64,000 nucleotides of DNA from an uncultured Eubacteriales bacterium (GCA_948467545.1 CAOKER010000002.1:124001-188000), one strand, 5' to 3'. Shown: positions 47,029-56,628, counted from the first letter of the stretch. The notes: generated by a model from the letters alone, not told the origin. Numbers and translations: made by a program.

Positions 47029-47588
47029 TTTGTACTCCTTTTCGCGCGACGAATCCACTATTTATATTAAATATATAATTTTTAAAATATATATGGAAAT
47101 AATTGAAAGTTTTGTTTTTTGTTTTTTTCGTCTGTATTTATATAATACCAAAAATCTGTAAATTTGTAAACACGAAGAAGTCTACACAATTCGACAAAAT
47201 ACCTCAGGTAATTTACGGTAATTATTCGTTATTTGGATTTAAAAGAATGTATTTAAATATAGAGCTTGTTAAATGTGCGAAAAATCTCGAACGAAAATTT
47301 TTTATCCGATAGTTCAGAAACCCGAATATTATGTCGAATTTTGGATAAAAAAACATAATTGTAAAAAAAGATGTATAATATCCAATATTTTTATAATGAC
47401 AAAAGAGTGTTATTATGTTAATATAATGTTGCTGATTATTATAAATACTATGTTTTTAAGAAAAGGTAAAAATTACTGTATGAGTTACAAGGTATAATAT
47501 AAAAATGTATATTTATGCAAAAAATCTTTTTTATATTTAACAAAATGAATATTTGTATACTATAAAAATGAGAAAGAGGTCGATTTTT
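47029..47588. other. AT-rich spacer without recognisable genes
   Basis: About 560 bp, strongly AT-rich. The short open frames in it are Lys/Ile/Phe-rich and lack ribosome binding sites. A weak TATAAT-like box lies near 47495. I see no RNA gene or repeat. Confidence 0.5.
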
Positions 47589-47834
47589 GTGATAAATGAT
47601 AGGTATAAGCTATGTAAAATTTCACGGCTTTTGCTTAATATCGGATTAACGGTAATTTTTGCATTGATTTTATATATCGGTTTTTTACTTGATACGGCAG
47701 TAAATTCGCCGGAAGGAATACTTTACATAACGCTGAGGTGCAGAGTCATGCTTGATTATGCATTATTGACAACTGTTATTTTGGTAGGCGGATCTCTGTT
47801 TTTAGACTGCGTTATAAAAGGTAAAATAAAATAA
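47589..47834 (+). CDS. Small two-helix membrane protein, unknown
   Basis: 81 residues from GTG 47589, with AAAGAGGT 7 nt upstream; an earlier TTG at 47553 has no such site. Two hydrophobic helices (LLLNIGLTVIFALILYIGFLL and ALLTTVILVGGSLFL) flank a short loop. No family recognised. A large nested inverted repeat follows its stop. Confidence 0.5.
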   Translation: MINDRYKLCKISRLLLNIGLTVIFALILYIGFLLDTAVNSPEGILYITLRCRVMLDYALLTTVILVGGSLFLDCVIKGKIK

Positions 47835-47837
47835 ATC

Positions 47838-47900
47838 ATCTGCTCTGCAATTTTTTTAAACGAAAGAAAACGTTTCGTTAGGATAAGTTGCAGAGCAGAT
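47838..47900. repeat. Nested inverted repeat between the small membrane gene and hprK
   Basis: ATCTGCTCTGCAA (47838-47850) is perfectly complementary to 47888-47900. Inside, AACGAAA (47859-47865) pairs with TTTCGTT (47873-47879). T7 directly follows the left arm. It may act as a bidirectional terminator for the two converging genes. Confidence 0.7.
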
Positions 47901-47940
47901 GTTATTACCGATAAAACCGAGTATAAGTTATTGCGGTTTT

Positions 47941-48900
47941 TTATATTTTAATATTTGAGAGATCTTCGGGATCTTCTCCGGTCATAGCCTTGAGTAGATT
48001 ATTTTCCAGCTCCAACGCCGTATTATAACCCATCTTTTTCTGCCGGCTGTTCATTGCGGCAATTTCAAGGATGATTGCAAGATTTCGTCCCGGTTTCACA
48101 GGTATCGTCGTTGTTGGAATTTGTATGCCCATAATGTCGGTAAATTCATTTTTTATTCCGAGGCGGTCATACATTTTTCCATGTACCCATGGTTCAAGCT
48201 TGATAACAAGATCTATCTTCTCCGTGTCCTTTACCGCTCCGACACCGAACAGCCTTCTTACGTCAACGACACCGATTCCGCGCAGCTCGATATAATGACG
48301 AATCATTTCCGGCGCGCTGCCTACAAGGGTTTTTGAGGATACTTTTTTTATTTCAACGGCGTCGTCCGCAATCAAACGGTGTCCGCGTTTTACAAGTTCA
48401 ATTGCAGTTTCGCTTTTTCCGATTCCGCTGTCGCCGAGAAGAAGCATACCTTCGCTGTATACCTCGACTAAAACACCGTGACGCGTTATTCGCGGAGCAA
48501 GAGCCACATTCAGATATGATATCAAGCTTGCCATAAATTCTGATGTATGCTGTTCTGTGCGGAGAAGAGGAACGGAATATTTCTTTGCCTTTTCAATGAA
48601 AATAGGAAAGATGGTAAGAGAAGTTGTAAAAATAACTGCTACCGGTTTTTTTGCCATAAATGAATCTATATGCTCTGACAAAGACGCTTCCGGGAAAGAA
48701 TTGAGATATGTATGCTCGCAATTTCCTATAAGCTGTATCCGTGCGGGCTCAAAGTGACCGAAAAAACCTGAGAGAGCCAGCCCGGGGCGATTTAAATCTG
48801 TACGGGTAACAAGAATATTGTCATCATCCGGCATGAAAATTTTTTCGAGCTGGAATTCATCAATGAGCTGCTGAAGTTTAACAGAATATACTGTAGACAT
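47941..48900 (-). CDS. hprK: HPr kinase/phosphorylase
   Basis: Protein of 319 residues. N-terminal domain (1-130), then the kinase domain with P-loop LLGDSGIGKSE, LIADDAVEIK and the HprK signature IELRGIGVVDVRRLFG. It phosphorylates and dephosphorylates Ser46 of HPr, linking glycolytic flux to carbon catabolite control. The start at 48900 has GAGGAGA just upstream; codons to 48930 lack support. Its own promoter lies at 49068-49096. Glycolytic genes pgk, tpiA and pfkA are within 9 kb. Confidence 0.94.
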   Translation of the reverse strand: MSTVYSVKLQQLIDEFQLEKIFMPDDDNILVTRTDLNRPGLALSGFFGHFEPARIQLIGNCEHTYLNSFPEASLSEHIDSFMAKKPVAVIFTTSLTIFPIFIEKAKKYSVPLLRTEQHTSEFMASLISYLNVALAPRITRHGVLVEVYSEGMLLLGDSGIGKSETAIELVKRGHRLIADDAVEIKKVSSKTLVGSAPEMIRHYIELRGIGVVDVRRLFGVGAVKDTEKIDLVIKLEPWVHGKMYDRLGIKNEFTDIMGIQIPTTTIPVKPGRNLAIILEIAAMNSRQKKMGYNTALELENNLLKAMTGEDPEDLSNIKI

Positions 48901-49067
48901 ATAATTTCTCCTCAAGTTTTGCTTATTCAATAAGGCGATCTGACGGCGAATGTACCGCCGAAAGGCCGGGACCGCCGGTGCGAAAAGCGCGAAAAGTCCG
49001 GAGGTATCTTTCTTGTCGACGGTATCTTTATTTTAATAATAGACGAATAAAAAATATGATTAAAGAA

Positions 49068-49096
49068 ATTATATGTCAGAGCGGCAAAATAGTCAA
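49068..49096 (-). promoter_or_regulatory. hprK promoter
   Basis: On the minus strand TTGACT (49096-49091), 17 nt, TATAAT (49073-49068). The GC-rich leader of about 160 nt has short hairpins. Confidence 0.75.
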
Positions 49097-49129
49097 GACC
49101 TTCCGCCGCTTTTTTATTTTAGAGTTTTT

Positions 49130-49729
49130 TTATTTTAGAATTGTAATAACCGGCTGAATTTGAATTCCGGAGAGCGCGGACAGCATAGTTGCCTGAAGCT
49201 TGCTGAAATCCGCAACGAGTGAGTAAGGCTTGTGTTCCGGATCATCTTGGCCGAGCGGAACAAAAAATACATTTTTACGCATACTCACCGAAGCAATTGA
49301 GTGCAGATTGGCGGACAGAGCATCGTTTGTTGCCAGAGCAATTACAAGCGGTCTGTTTCCCCGCATGTGAGCTTTTGCGGACATCGTAACTGCCGAATCG
49401 GTTATTCCGTTTGCAATTTTTGCGAGAGTGTTTCCAGTACACGGAGAGATTACAAGCAGGTCGAGAGGATTTGCAGGACCTAAAGGCTCTGCGTCCTTAA
49501 CCGTATGGATAATTTGATTTCCGCATATTTTTTCAATCCTTTCGATTGTTTCGGCGGCACGGCCGAATCTTGTATCGGTGGTGTATATGCTTTCGTTTGC
49601 GATAGGAACGATATCCCAGCCGGCATGAGACAGTTTTTCAAGCTCGGCAAGTGATTTTTTAACTGTACAGAAAGAACCGCATAAGGCATAACCGAGACGC
49701 GGTGTTTTTTTTATGTAGGTTTCATCCAT
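49130..49729 (-). CDS. dpaB: Dipicolinate synthase subunit B
   Basis: Protein of 199 residues of the flavoprotein fold. It begins LGYALCGSFCTVKK and has VISPCTGNTLAKIANGITDSAVTMSAKAHMR, typical of SpoVFB/DpaB. With DpaA it makes dipicolinic acid in the mother cell for spore-core dehydration. The start at 49729 is chosen because AAAGGAGA lies just upstream. It normally abuts dpaA; here 465 bp with an 11-bp tandem repeat separate them. Confidence 0.92.
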   Translation of the reverse strand: MDETYIKKTPRLGYALCGSFCTVKKSLAELEKLSHAGWDIVPIANESIYTTDTRFGRAAETIERIEKICGNQIIHTVKDAEPLGPANPLDLLVISPCTGNTLAKIANGITDSAVTMSAKAHMRGNRPLVIALATNDALSANLHSIASVSMRKNVFFVPLGQDDPEHKPYSLVADFSKLQATMLSALSGIQIQPVITILK

Positions 49730-49980
49730 ATATATTCTCTCCTTTTGCCGTTTGACCGGTAGTACGGAAGATTTAATATACATATACCGGAGTTTTAGGC
49801 ATTTTAATCAGGTTTTTTCTGCAAATTGATAATGTAAATACAATTAAAGTGTAAAACAGATGAAATGTAAAACAGAATGACGCCGGAGAAAAAATAGCTG
49901 ATTCTGACCGTATTTTACATCGGGATGGATTTATAGCGAGGGAGATATGCTATAAAAGTCTCTATAGGCGGTAATTTATA

Positions 49981-50090
49981 CCGAGGCAGAACTGAGGCAA
50001 AGCCGCAACAAAGCCGTAGCAGAACTGAGGCAAAGCCGTAGCAGAACCGAGGCAGAACTGAAGTATACCCGCAGCAGAACCGCAGCAGAA
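49981..50090. repeat. 11-bp minisatellite x10 between dpaA and dpaB
   Basis: Ten consecutive 11-bp units alternate CCGAGGCAGAA-like, CTGAGGCAAAG-like and CCGTAGCAGAA-like forms, which gives a partial 22-bp super-repeat. No gene lies in 49730-50194. Confidence 0.9.
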
Positions 50091-50194
50091 AAAAATAAGC
50101 GCAGCCGCCCATAGAGCTTGACATTTAATCAGCTATTGTCATAATTATAACACAGACACTTAATTTGTTTATAATTTTGTATAAATATAAAGAG

Positions 50195-51097
50195 TCAAGG
50201 TGTTATGCCTTTCTCCTGAAGGATTCCGAAAATACCGTCGCTTATTATTTTTCCTGACGATACAGGGGCTGTCTTTCCGGGAAGCGCAAGCGCGTGGATT
50301 ATTTTTATTCCTTCTTTTTCCGCAGCGGCTTTATCTACTCCCCCCGGCAAAGAAGCCACATCTATAATTAATGTCTTCTTTGACATTTTGTTGAGGACAG
50401 GAGCAGTAACGATAATTTTCGGAACTGTGTTGAATACGACGGCAGCGTCGTCAAACGGATGCGGATCGCTGCCGAGCTGTCTTATATCGGAGCTGTGATA
50501 TCCGAAAATTTTTGTCCAAGCCATATCCGACACGTTTCGGGAATGTACTGTTACATCTGCGCCGAGAGAGTAAGAGGATTTTGCAAGAACTTTACCGATT
50601 CTGCCGAAGCCGAGAACATGTACTTTTGAACCGTATAGAGTTACGGGAAGCTCATGAAATGCGATCTCAAGGGCACCCTCCGCAGTGGGAACGGCGTTCA
50701 GAATAGCTACTTCATCTCTTTTAAGGCAGTCAAAAAGCTTAATGCCGTAATGATCTGCGGCAGAATTGAAATTCTCTCCTATACCTCCTCCTATGACAAT
50801 CTGAGACGGATTAATTATTGTAAAAAGATCCTCAAAAAGTTTATTTTGCTGATCTTCAGTGCCCAAAGGACAGTAAAGGTGACAGTTGTCCTTAGATAAC
50901 GGAATAGGTAAAACAACAGCCGCAGAATTGCGGACAGCACCTTCCAAATCCATGCAGCGCGTAATATTGCTTTTATCAAATTTATATGCGCCGAAGCCGT
51001 ATACGGCAACTTCAAAACCAACATCCGATAGCTCGTGCGCGGTGATTAGCTGTCTTTCATCTCCGCCGATTACCGCAATTTTAATTTCACTGTTCAA
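50195..51097 (-). CDS. dpaA: Dipicolinate synthase subunit A
   Basis: About 300 residues. N-terminal Rossmann region KIAVIGGDERQLITAHEL, then a central VHVLGFGRIGKVLAKSSYSLGADVTVHSR NAD-binding motif, and a C-terminal LPGGVDKAAAEKEGI. This matches SpoVFA/DpaA. The TTG at 51097 is preferred: AGAGGTG lies 7 nt upstream and the family N-terminus follows it. The ATG at 51115 has no site. It is expected to be expressed in the mother cell late in sporulation, but I cannot identify a sigma-K promoter with confidence. Confidence 0.92.
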   Translation of the reverse strand: MNSEIKIAVIGGDERQLITAHELSDVGFEVAVYGFGAYKFDKSNITRCMDLEGAVRNSAAVVLPIPLSKDNCHLYCPLGTEDQQNKLFEDLFTIINPSQIVIGGGIGENFNSAADHYGIKLFDCLKRDEVAILNAVPTAEGALEIAFHELPVTLYGSKVHVLGFGRIGKVLAKSSYSLGADVTVHSRNVSDMAWTKIFGYHSSDIRQLGSDPHPFDDAAVVFNTVPKIIVTAPVLNKMSKKTLIIDVASLPGGVDKAAAEKEGIKIIHALALPGKTAPVSSGKIISDGIFGILQEKGITP

Positions 51098-51342
51098 AGT
51101 ATTCACCTCTGCCATTGATGGCGGAATTTTTATTTTCCTTTTTTATTTTCAGGATCTCTGTAAGCATAATATGCAGAAAACCGGCGACATGTCACATTAA
51201 AAAATATTATATAAATAATCAGCTGTACGGGAAAGAACGGTTTTTTTCGGAATTTCGGAATTTCGAAATAAAATTTTTGCTTTGCATCATATGAAATCGA
51301 GGAAAAATATTTGTTAAAATTCGAAAAATTTACCATAAGATA

Positions 51343-51371
51343 TTGATAAATCAACCCGGTTGTGGTAATAT
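51343..51371 (+). promoter_or_regulatory. Likely pgk promoter
   Basis: TTGATA (51343-51348), 17 nt, TAATAT (51366-51371), about 60 nt before pgk. Confidence 0.6.
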
Positions 51372-51433
51372 TATAAAGTATATAACGGTGCTGTGCGTCC
51401 GTATCTGTATAAAATTTTTTTGAGGTGAAATCG

Positions 51434-52621
51434 ATGTATAATAAAAAAACAATTGAGGATATTGATTGCAAGGGTAAAAGAGTTCTTGTCAGATGTGATT
51501 TTAATGTGCCAATGAAGGATGGAGTAATAACAGACAATAAGCGTATAGTCGAAGCGCTTCCGACTATAAAATATCTTTCTTCCAACGGCGCAAAACTGAT
51601 ACTTTGTTCTCATTTCGGACGGCCTAAGGGCGAATTTAACATGACATATTCGCTTGCACCTGTGGCGGCTGAGCTCGGAAAGCTTCTCGGACGTGATGTT
51701 CCGATCGCAAAAGACGTTATCGGAGAGGATGCTCATGCAAAAGCGGCAGCCTTGAAGGACGGTGATGTGATGCTGCTTGAAAATGTTCGCTTTCATAAAG
51801 AAGAGGAAAAAAATGATCCGGAATTTGCAAAAGCACTTGCCGGGCTTGCGGAAATTTATGTGAATGACGCGTTCGGAACAGCTCACCGCGCGCACGCGTC
51901 GACTGCCGGAGTCGCAGATTATCTTCCTGCAGTTTGCGGTTATCTTATTCAAAAAGAAATATCAATTATGGGCGGTGCTCTCAGCGAGCCGAAAAGGCCT
52001 TTTGTTGCAATTCTCGGCGGAGCAAAGGTTTCCGATAAAATCGGGGTTATAAGCAATTTGCTTGATAAGGTCGATACGCTTATTATCGGCGGAGGTATGG
52101 CGTATACATTCTTCCGTGCTCTCGGAAATACAACGGGTTCTTCTATTTGTGAGGAGGATAAGCTGGAGCTTGCTCTTGAGCTTATAAACAGAGCAAGAGA
52201 AAAGAAGGTTAATTTCCTTTTGCCGGTTGACAATGTAATAGGCCGCGAGTACAAAGAGGATACTGTATTTATGAGAATCTATTCGGACAGTATTCCCGAC
52301 GGATGGATGGGACTTGACATCGGTACTATAACTCAGGAGCTTTACGCGAAGACAATTCAGGGTGCCGGAACGGTTGTATGGAACGGACCGATGGGTGTAT
52401 CCGAATGGGAGAATTTTGCTGCCGGGACGCGCGCCGTTGCGCAGGCAATTGCCGAATCCGACGCAATTTCGATAATCGGCGGCGGAGATTCCGCGGCTGC
52501 GGTTGAAACTCTCGGTTTTGCCGATAAAATGACTCACATTTCAACGGGCGGCGGCGCGTCTCTTGAATTCCTCGAAGGAAAGGATCTTCCCGGAATTGCA
52601 TGTCTGAATGATAAAAACTGA
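51434..52621 (+). CDS. pgk: Phosphoglycerate kinase
   Basis: Protein of 395 residues, the normal bacterial length. It has [26 protein letters not shown], the [16 protein letters not shown] block and the C-terminal nucleotide site [10 protein letters not shown] followed by [13 protein letters not shown]. It forms ATP from 1,3-bisphosphoglycerate. The start at 51434 (ATG) is used; GAGGTGA at 51422-51428 is its site and contains the alternative GTG at 51425. First gene of pgk-tpiA-DUF5722-pfkA. gap is not in the window. Confidence 0.95.
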   Translation: MYNKKTIEDIDCKGKRVLVRCDFNVPMKDGVITDNKRIVEALPTIKYLSSNGAKLILCSHFGRPKGEFNMTYSLAPVAAELGKLLGRDVPIAKDVIGEDAHAKAAALKDGDVMLLENVRFHKEEEKNDPEFAKALAGLAEIYVNDAFGTAHRAHASTAGVADYLPAVCGYLIQKEISIMGGALSEPKRPFVAILGGAKVSDKIGVISNLLDKVDTLIIGGGMAYTFFRALGNTTGSSICEEDKLELALELINRAREKKVNFLLPVDNVIGREYKEDTVFMRIYSDSIPDGWMGLDIGTITQELYAKTIQGAGTVVWNGPMGVSEWENFAAGTRAVAQAIAESDAISIIGGGDSAAAVETLGFADKMTHISTGGGASLEFLEGKDLPGIACLNDKN

Positions 52622-52684
52622 CGGTATATTTGAATCTATGAGTCTATGAGTTTATGAATCTATATGAAAGGTACGATCGAAAAA

Positions 52685-53455
52685 ATGGATAAAAAATTCA
52701 GACGGGCAGTTATTGCGGGTAACTGGAAGATGAATAATACACCGTCGGAGACGGTGGACACGATTAAAAAGATTGCAGACCTCACAAGCGGAAAAAATGA
52801 CTGCGATATTGTTCTGTGCGTTCCGTTTGTCGACATTCAGGCAGCTGTATCAGCTGTTCAGGGAACAAACATAAAAATAGGGGCGCAGAACGTACATTTT
52901 GAAGATAAAGGTGCATATACGGGAGAAATATCGGCAAAGATGCTGACCGAATGCGGAGTCGAATATGTTATTGTAGGACATTCCGAAAGACGTCAGTATT
53001 TCGGAGAAACCGATGAGACTGTAAACCTGCGTGCAAAGGCCGCTCTTAACGCAGGGCTTAAGGTTATTATTTGTGTCGGAGAAATGCTTAAGGACCGTGA
53101 GCAGGGTATAACGGCCGAGCTTGTTTCCATGCAGACGAAAATTGCGCTTCTCGGAATAACGACCGAACAGTTAAAAAATGTTATCATCGCATATGAGCCT
53201 GTCTGGGCAATCGGAACCGGAAAAACCGCTACAGCGGAACAGGCGGACGAGGTATGCGGAATTATAAGAAATACGGCTTCTGTCCTGTACGGAAACGAGG
53301 CAGCCGAGGCGCTGACCATACAGTACGGAGGTTCAATGAATGCCGCTAATGCGGAGGAGCTTCTCGGAAAACTGAACGTTGACGGAGGCCTTATAGGCGG
53401 GGCTTCCCTTAAACCGGCTGATTTTTCTGTGATTGTCGATGCCGCACAAAAATGA
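52685..53455 (+). CDS. tpiA: Triosephosphate isomerase
   Basis: Protein of 256 residues. It has AGNWKMN with catalytic Lys, VGHSERR with catalytic His and AYEPVWAIGTGK with catalytic Glu; the end VDGGLIGGASL is normal. It interconverts dihydroxyacetone phosphate and glyceraldehyde-3-phosphate. The start at 52685 fits the family length; the ATG at 52664 has no ribosome binding site. It lies 63 bp after pgk and is followed by a family A repeat with a 6-bp minisatellite. Confidence 0.95.
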   Translation: MDKKFRRAVIAGNWKMNNTPSETVDTIKKIADLTSGKNDCDIVLCVPFVDIQAAVSAVQGTNIKIGAQNVHFEDKGAYTGEISAKMLTECGVEYVIVGHSERRQYFGETDETVNLRAKAALNAGLKVIICVGEMLKDREQGITAELVSMQTKIALLGITTEQLKNVIIAYEPVWAIGTGKTATAEQADEVCGIIRNTASVLYGNEAAEALTIQYGGSMNAANAEELLGKLNVDGGLIGGASLKPADFSVIVDAAQK

Positions 53456-53463
53456 ATTCTGCA

Positions 53464-53660
53464 ATATAACTAAAAGCAAGCTGATCCCCGACTCCTCGGA
53501 GGCAGGTACCGCCGGCTTTTCCGGTGTGGATGTTGATGTGGATGTTGGTGTGAATGTTAGTGTTAGTGTGAATGTTAGTGTGGATGTGGTGGTGAATGTG
53601 GGTGTCGATGTCGGTACAAACCGCCGGCCCGCCGCCTTATGATGAGGGCATATTGCAGCT
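53464..53660. repeat. Family A repeat copy after tpiA
   Basis: Left module TATAACTAAAAGCAAGCTG (53464-53482), then CCCCGACTCCTCGG and CCGCCGGC. A 6-bp array fills the middle (53526-53614). The right module is CCGCCTTATGATGAGGG followed by CATATTGC, the last part shared with 2506-2516. No convincing gene lies in 53456-53911. Confidence 0.65.
53526..53614. repeat. 6-bp minisatellite, about 15 units
   Basis: Degenerate hexamers GTGGAT, GTTGAT, GTGAAT, GTTAGT and GTCGAT run without interruption. One frame reads Val-Xaa alternation, but there is no start signal for a separate gene. Confidence 0.9.
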
Positions 53661-53688
53661 TTTTTAAATACTTGAAAATTAGGCCATA

Positions 53689-53774
53689 AAAAGCCGGAAG
53701 ATTGTTCTATAGCTTATAAGCCTGCCGATTTGCTTTGCCGGCTTTGCTTCAGGCGGACGATTTTCCGGCTTTTG
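53689..53774 (+). terminator. Large inverted repeat, possible tpiA terminator
   Basis: AAAAGCCGGAA (about 53689-53699) is complementary to TTCCGGCTTTT (about 53763-53773). An inner GCCG/CGGC stem lies within the loop. Confidence 0.5.
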
Positions 53775-53911
53775 CCGTTTAACATAAGCTGAAAATGAAA
53801 TTATTGTTTAAAAATGTCTGCTGAAGGAATGAGAATGTTTCGTTTCACGTCAGATACAATTTTTTTATGCGGGAAATCATGGTTTTTATTAATTAAAACA
53901 GGATTGTTGTT

Positions 53912-56608
53912 ATGAAATTAAAAAAGATAACTAAGGGAAAAAATAAAAAGCGGAATATAAGCGACAAAATGTTGTGGAATATAGGCGACAAAATGTTAAT
54001 GAAAAAATTGCGGCAGATTAATATTCGTTTTACAGCAGGATTTCTTTCTGTTATTGCACTTTTTTTCACCCTGCCTTTCGGATGTGCCGCCGAAGAAACT
54101 GCGGAAGGAGCCGATACAAAATCAAATGCAGTTTCTACGGCTGCGCAGCAGGAGAATAACTCTGAAAATAAAATTGATTCGGTATCTGTAAGCGACGACA
54201 GGAAAACAATCGATATTTCCGTGACTCTTTCCGATAATGCGTTTGAGACATATAAAGGCAGAAAATTATATCTGTTTGAGCTTTATCCTTACCAGACTGT
54301 TGAAAATATCGGCGCATTTGATCCTGTTGACAATAAGACGATTGCCGGAGAAAGATACAATTTTTCTGTTTCGTTGGATTTGAATTCAGAACAGCTGTAT
54401 GCAAAATACTTATGTGCCGTCCTTGAGGATTCGGGAGATTATACCGTACTTACTGAGCCGCGTTATATTGAAAATTATGAGAAAGTCGCCGACCGAAGCT
54501 TTGAGTATCCGAAAGCGGCAACCAAAAAGGGACTGAATTTCCAATACATAGCCGATGCTCAGTATACTGGGGCATCGCATACTGTTTTGAATGTTCCGAT
54601 AAATGAATATTTTACCGATGATACCGAATACGGCGCCGCTTTTGATTATTGCGGAATTGAATATTACCTGGACAATGAACGGCTTTCCTTGCTTGACAAT
54701 CGGATTAAAACTTTTACGGACGCCGGAATTCATGTTTATCTCAATATTGTTCTCACTGCGCCGGATGAATCTCAGCCGATGTTTCTTGAATGTTTGTATT
54801 CTGCAGACATATCTCCTTCGGTGACATACTACGCAATAAACTCATCGGATAAAACCGCTCTCAGATATTTTGAAGCGTTTATGGCATTTTTGGCGGGAAG
54901 ATATACGTCGGAGGGAGGAGAATACGGATTTGCAGGCAGTTATATTATCGGTTATGAAATTAACTCTAATCGGTATTATAACAATATGGGAGAGCGGGAG
55001 ATCGAGTCGTATACCGATTCATACGTAACTCTTCTTCGCGCGGCGGATGTCGCGGTTCGGTCCGTGTATTCAAATGCAAGGTTATATGTATCGCTGGGAC
55101 GAAATTTCAATCAGCCCGCAGTGAATGATAAAGCGGGTGTAAACAGCAGACTTGATTATACGGCGCGGAATGTTCTTGACCTGATAGCTGAAAAAGCGGG
55201 GGATATTCCCTGGAATGTTGCGTTTAATCCTTACGCGTCTGATTACAGTATGACCGAGATATGGACGGATGAAAATGCTAAAACCGACTTTGATACTCCT
55301 TATATAACCATGGCGAATATACAGGTTCTGTGCGATTATCTAAAGCAAAGCGCATTTTTATACCGTGACCGGACGCGAAGCATTGCAATTTCCGAATTTG
55401 GAATATCGGCCGAGCCGTCGGATACGGCTGCGCTCGATAAGCAGGCGGCGGCATTTGCGTACGCGTACTATAAAGCCGCTGCTCTCGACGGTGTTGAAGC
55501 GGTTATATACAGCCGTCAGATTGATAATCGTCTGGAAAACGGCGTGTTTTTCGGATTGTGTACATACGGAAACAGAGAGAGTGAAGCTTACGGTGAAAGA
55601 AAGCCTGTCTATGATGTTTTCAGATATATAGATACTCAGAGGTCGCTTGAATTTTCAGAGAAGTATCTGTCGGCTTTAGGCGTTACGGCATGGACTTCTC
55701 TTATATACGGATTTGACGCAAATATATATGCCGGGCGCAGGATTATTGAAGAATCTGCAATTGCGGAAACCGGTATTTTGCATAACTATCAGCCGTACAG
55801 GCTTTTCAGCTTTAAAGACGGAGAGCTTAACGGCTTTTTCCCGACAGAAAACGCCTCGTCTGCAGAAATACGCGAGTTGTCGGGCGGTGAAAGTAAAAAT
55901 GCGGGAGCCCCTTTTGCTTTGTATGCGTCTCTCATACCAAACGGCACAGATGAATACATGGGTATAAGCCGTCACTTTACCGCAGGACTGAATATCTCAG
56001 AAATGAAGTATATTGCGGTAAATATAAAGGCAGAGACGTCCGCCTCGTCGGAAACTGTTAGCGTTCTGTTTCGTATAGCGTCCGGCAGCGGCGGAGAAGG
56101 CGCCGCCGTATATGAGGGAACGGCGGAAATAAAACCCGGAATGTGGACAAAAGTTTATTTTGATATTTCACAGGCCGCCGAAAGCTTTAAAACGGCCGAT
56201 CATATGACTTTGTGGATAAAGGATAAAGACGGAAACAAGGCCGGTGCGGAGTATTCTCTGTTGGTATCGGGAATTGATGCCTATAAAAAAGATATGAGTA
56301 AATTTACGCGTTTTGTTCTTGTGATTGTATTTATTATTTCTGTAATTCTTTCCTTCGTTTGTATTGCAGCCGTGATCAAGGTATTGATAATACGCAGAAA
56401 TAAACGCAGACGCATGGAAACGGAGGCGGAAGCATTTCAAGGGAACAGGAATAAGGAGTATGAAGTAAAGCGACAGAACGATTTTCGGCGTCATATCGAC
56501 AATACCGAATTCATTGAAAATGAAGAAAATGTATCGGGACAAAAGGCGTTAAAGCTGAGAATCGAAAAGGTCAGAAAGGCTGAAAAAGGTAAAAGAAGTC
56601 ACAAATAA
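53912..56608 (+). CDS. DUF5722-like exported, membrane-anchored protein (glycosidase-like barrel)
   Basis: Protein of 898 residues. A signal-anchor lies near residues 35-60 and a C-terminal helix at about 798-825 precedes a basic and acidic cytoplasmic tail. The central part (about 205-600) has features I associate with DUF5722: HTVLNVPINEYF, GIHVYLNIVLTAPDE, YIIGYEINSNRYYNNMG, ISEFGISAE and VEAVIYSRQIDN. These form a probable TIM barrel with acidic residues in NVPxN, GYEIN and SEFG contexts. A jelly-roll-like domain (about 640-780) follows. No catalytic activity is proven for the family. It lies between tpiA and pfkA. The N-terminus contains a 24-bp in-frame duplication (53952-53998). Confidence 0.72.
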   Translation: MKLKKITKGKNKKRNISDKMLWNIGDKMLMKKLRQINIRFTAGFLSVIALFFTLPFGCAAEETAEGADTKSNAVSTAAQQENNSENKIDSVSVSDDRKTIDISVTLSDNAFETYKGRKLYLFELYPYQTVENIGAFDPVDNKTIAGERYNFSVSLDLNSEQLYAKYLCAVLEDSGDYTVLTEPRYIENYEKVADRSFEYPKAATKKGLNFQYIADAQYTGASHTVLNVPINEYFTDDTEYGAAFDYCGIEYYLDNERLSLLDNRIKTFTDAGIHVYLNIVLTAPDESQPMFLECLYSADISPSVTYYAINSSDKTALRYFEAFMAFLAGRYTSEGGEYGFAGSYIIGYEINSNRYYNNMGEREIESYTDSYVTLLRAADVAVRSVYSNARLYVSLGRNFNQPAVNDKAGVNSRLDYTARNVLDLIAEKAGDIPWNVAFNPYASDYSMTEIWTDENAKTDFDTPYITMANIQVLCDYLKQSAFLYRDRTRSIAISEFGISAEPSDTAALDKQAAAFAYAYYKAAALDGVEAVIYSRQIDNRLENGVFFGLCTYGNRESEAYGERKPVYDVFRYIDTQRSLEFSEKYLSALGVTAWTSLIYGFDANIYAGRRIIEESAIAETGILHNYQPYRLFSFKDGELNGFFPTENASSAEIRELSGGESKNAGAPFALYASLIPNGTDEYMGISRHFTAGLNISEMKYIAVNIKAETSASSETVSVLFRIASGSGGEGAAVYEGTAEIKPGMWTKVYFDISQAAESFKTADHMTLWIKDKDGNKAGAEYSLLVSGIDAYKKDMSKFTRFVLVIVFIISVILSFVCIAAVIKVLIIRRNKRRRMETEAEAFQGNRNKEYEVKRQNDFRRHIDNTEFIENEENVSGQKALKLRIEKVRKAEKGKRSHK
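53952..53998 (+). repeat. 24-bp in-frame duplication in the DUF5722-like gene
   Basis: Two adjacent copies of GGAATATARGCGACAAAATG plus four bases encode the repeated NISDKMLW / NIGDKMLM before the signal-anchor. Confidence 0.85.
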
Positions 56609-56628
56609 AATAAATTTACAAAAAACAC

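Noticed and set aside
47103..47497. Two Lys/Phe/Ile-rich open frames of about 70 codons
   Set aside because: They lie in strongly AT-rich spacer DNA, lack ribosome sites and show no recognisable protein features.
53433..53642. 69-codon frame with alternating Val residues
   Set aside because: It overlaps the end of tpiA and then simply reads the 6-bp array; there is no start signal.
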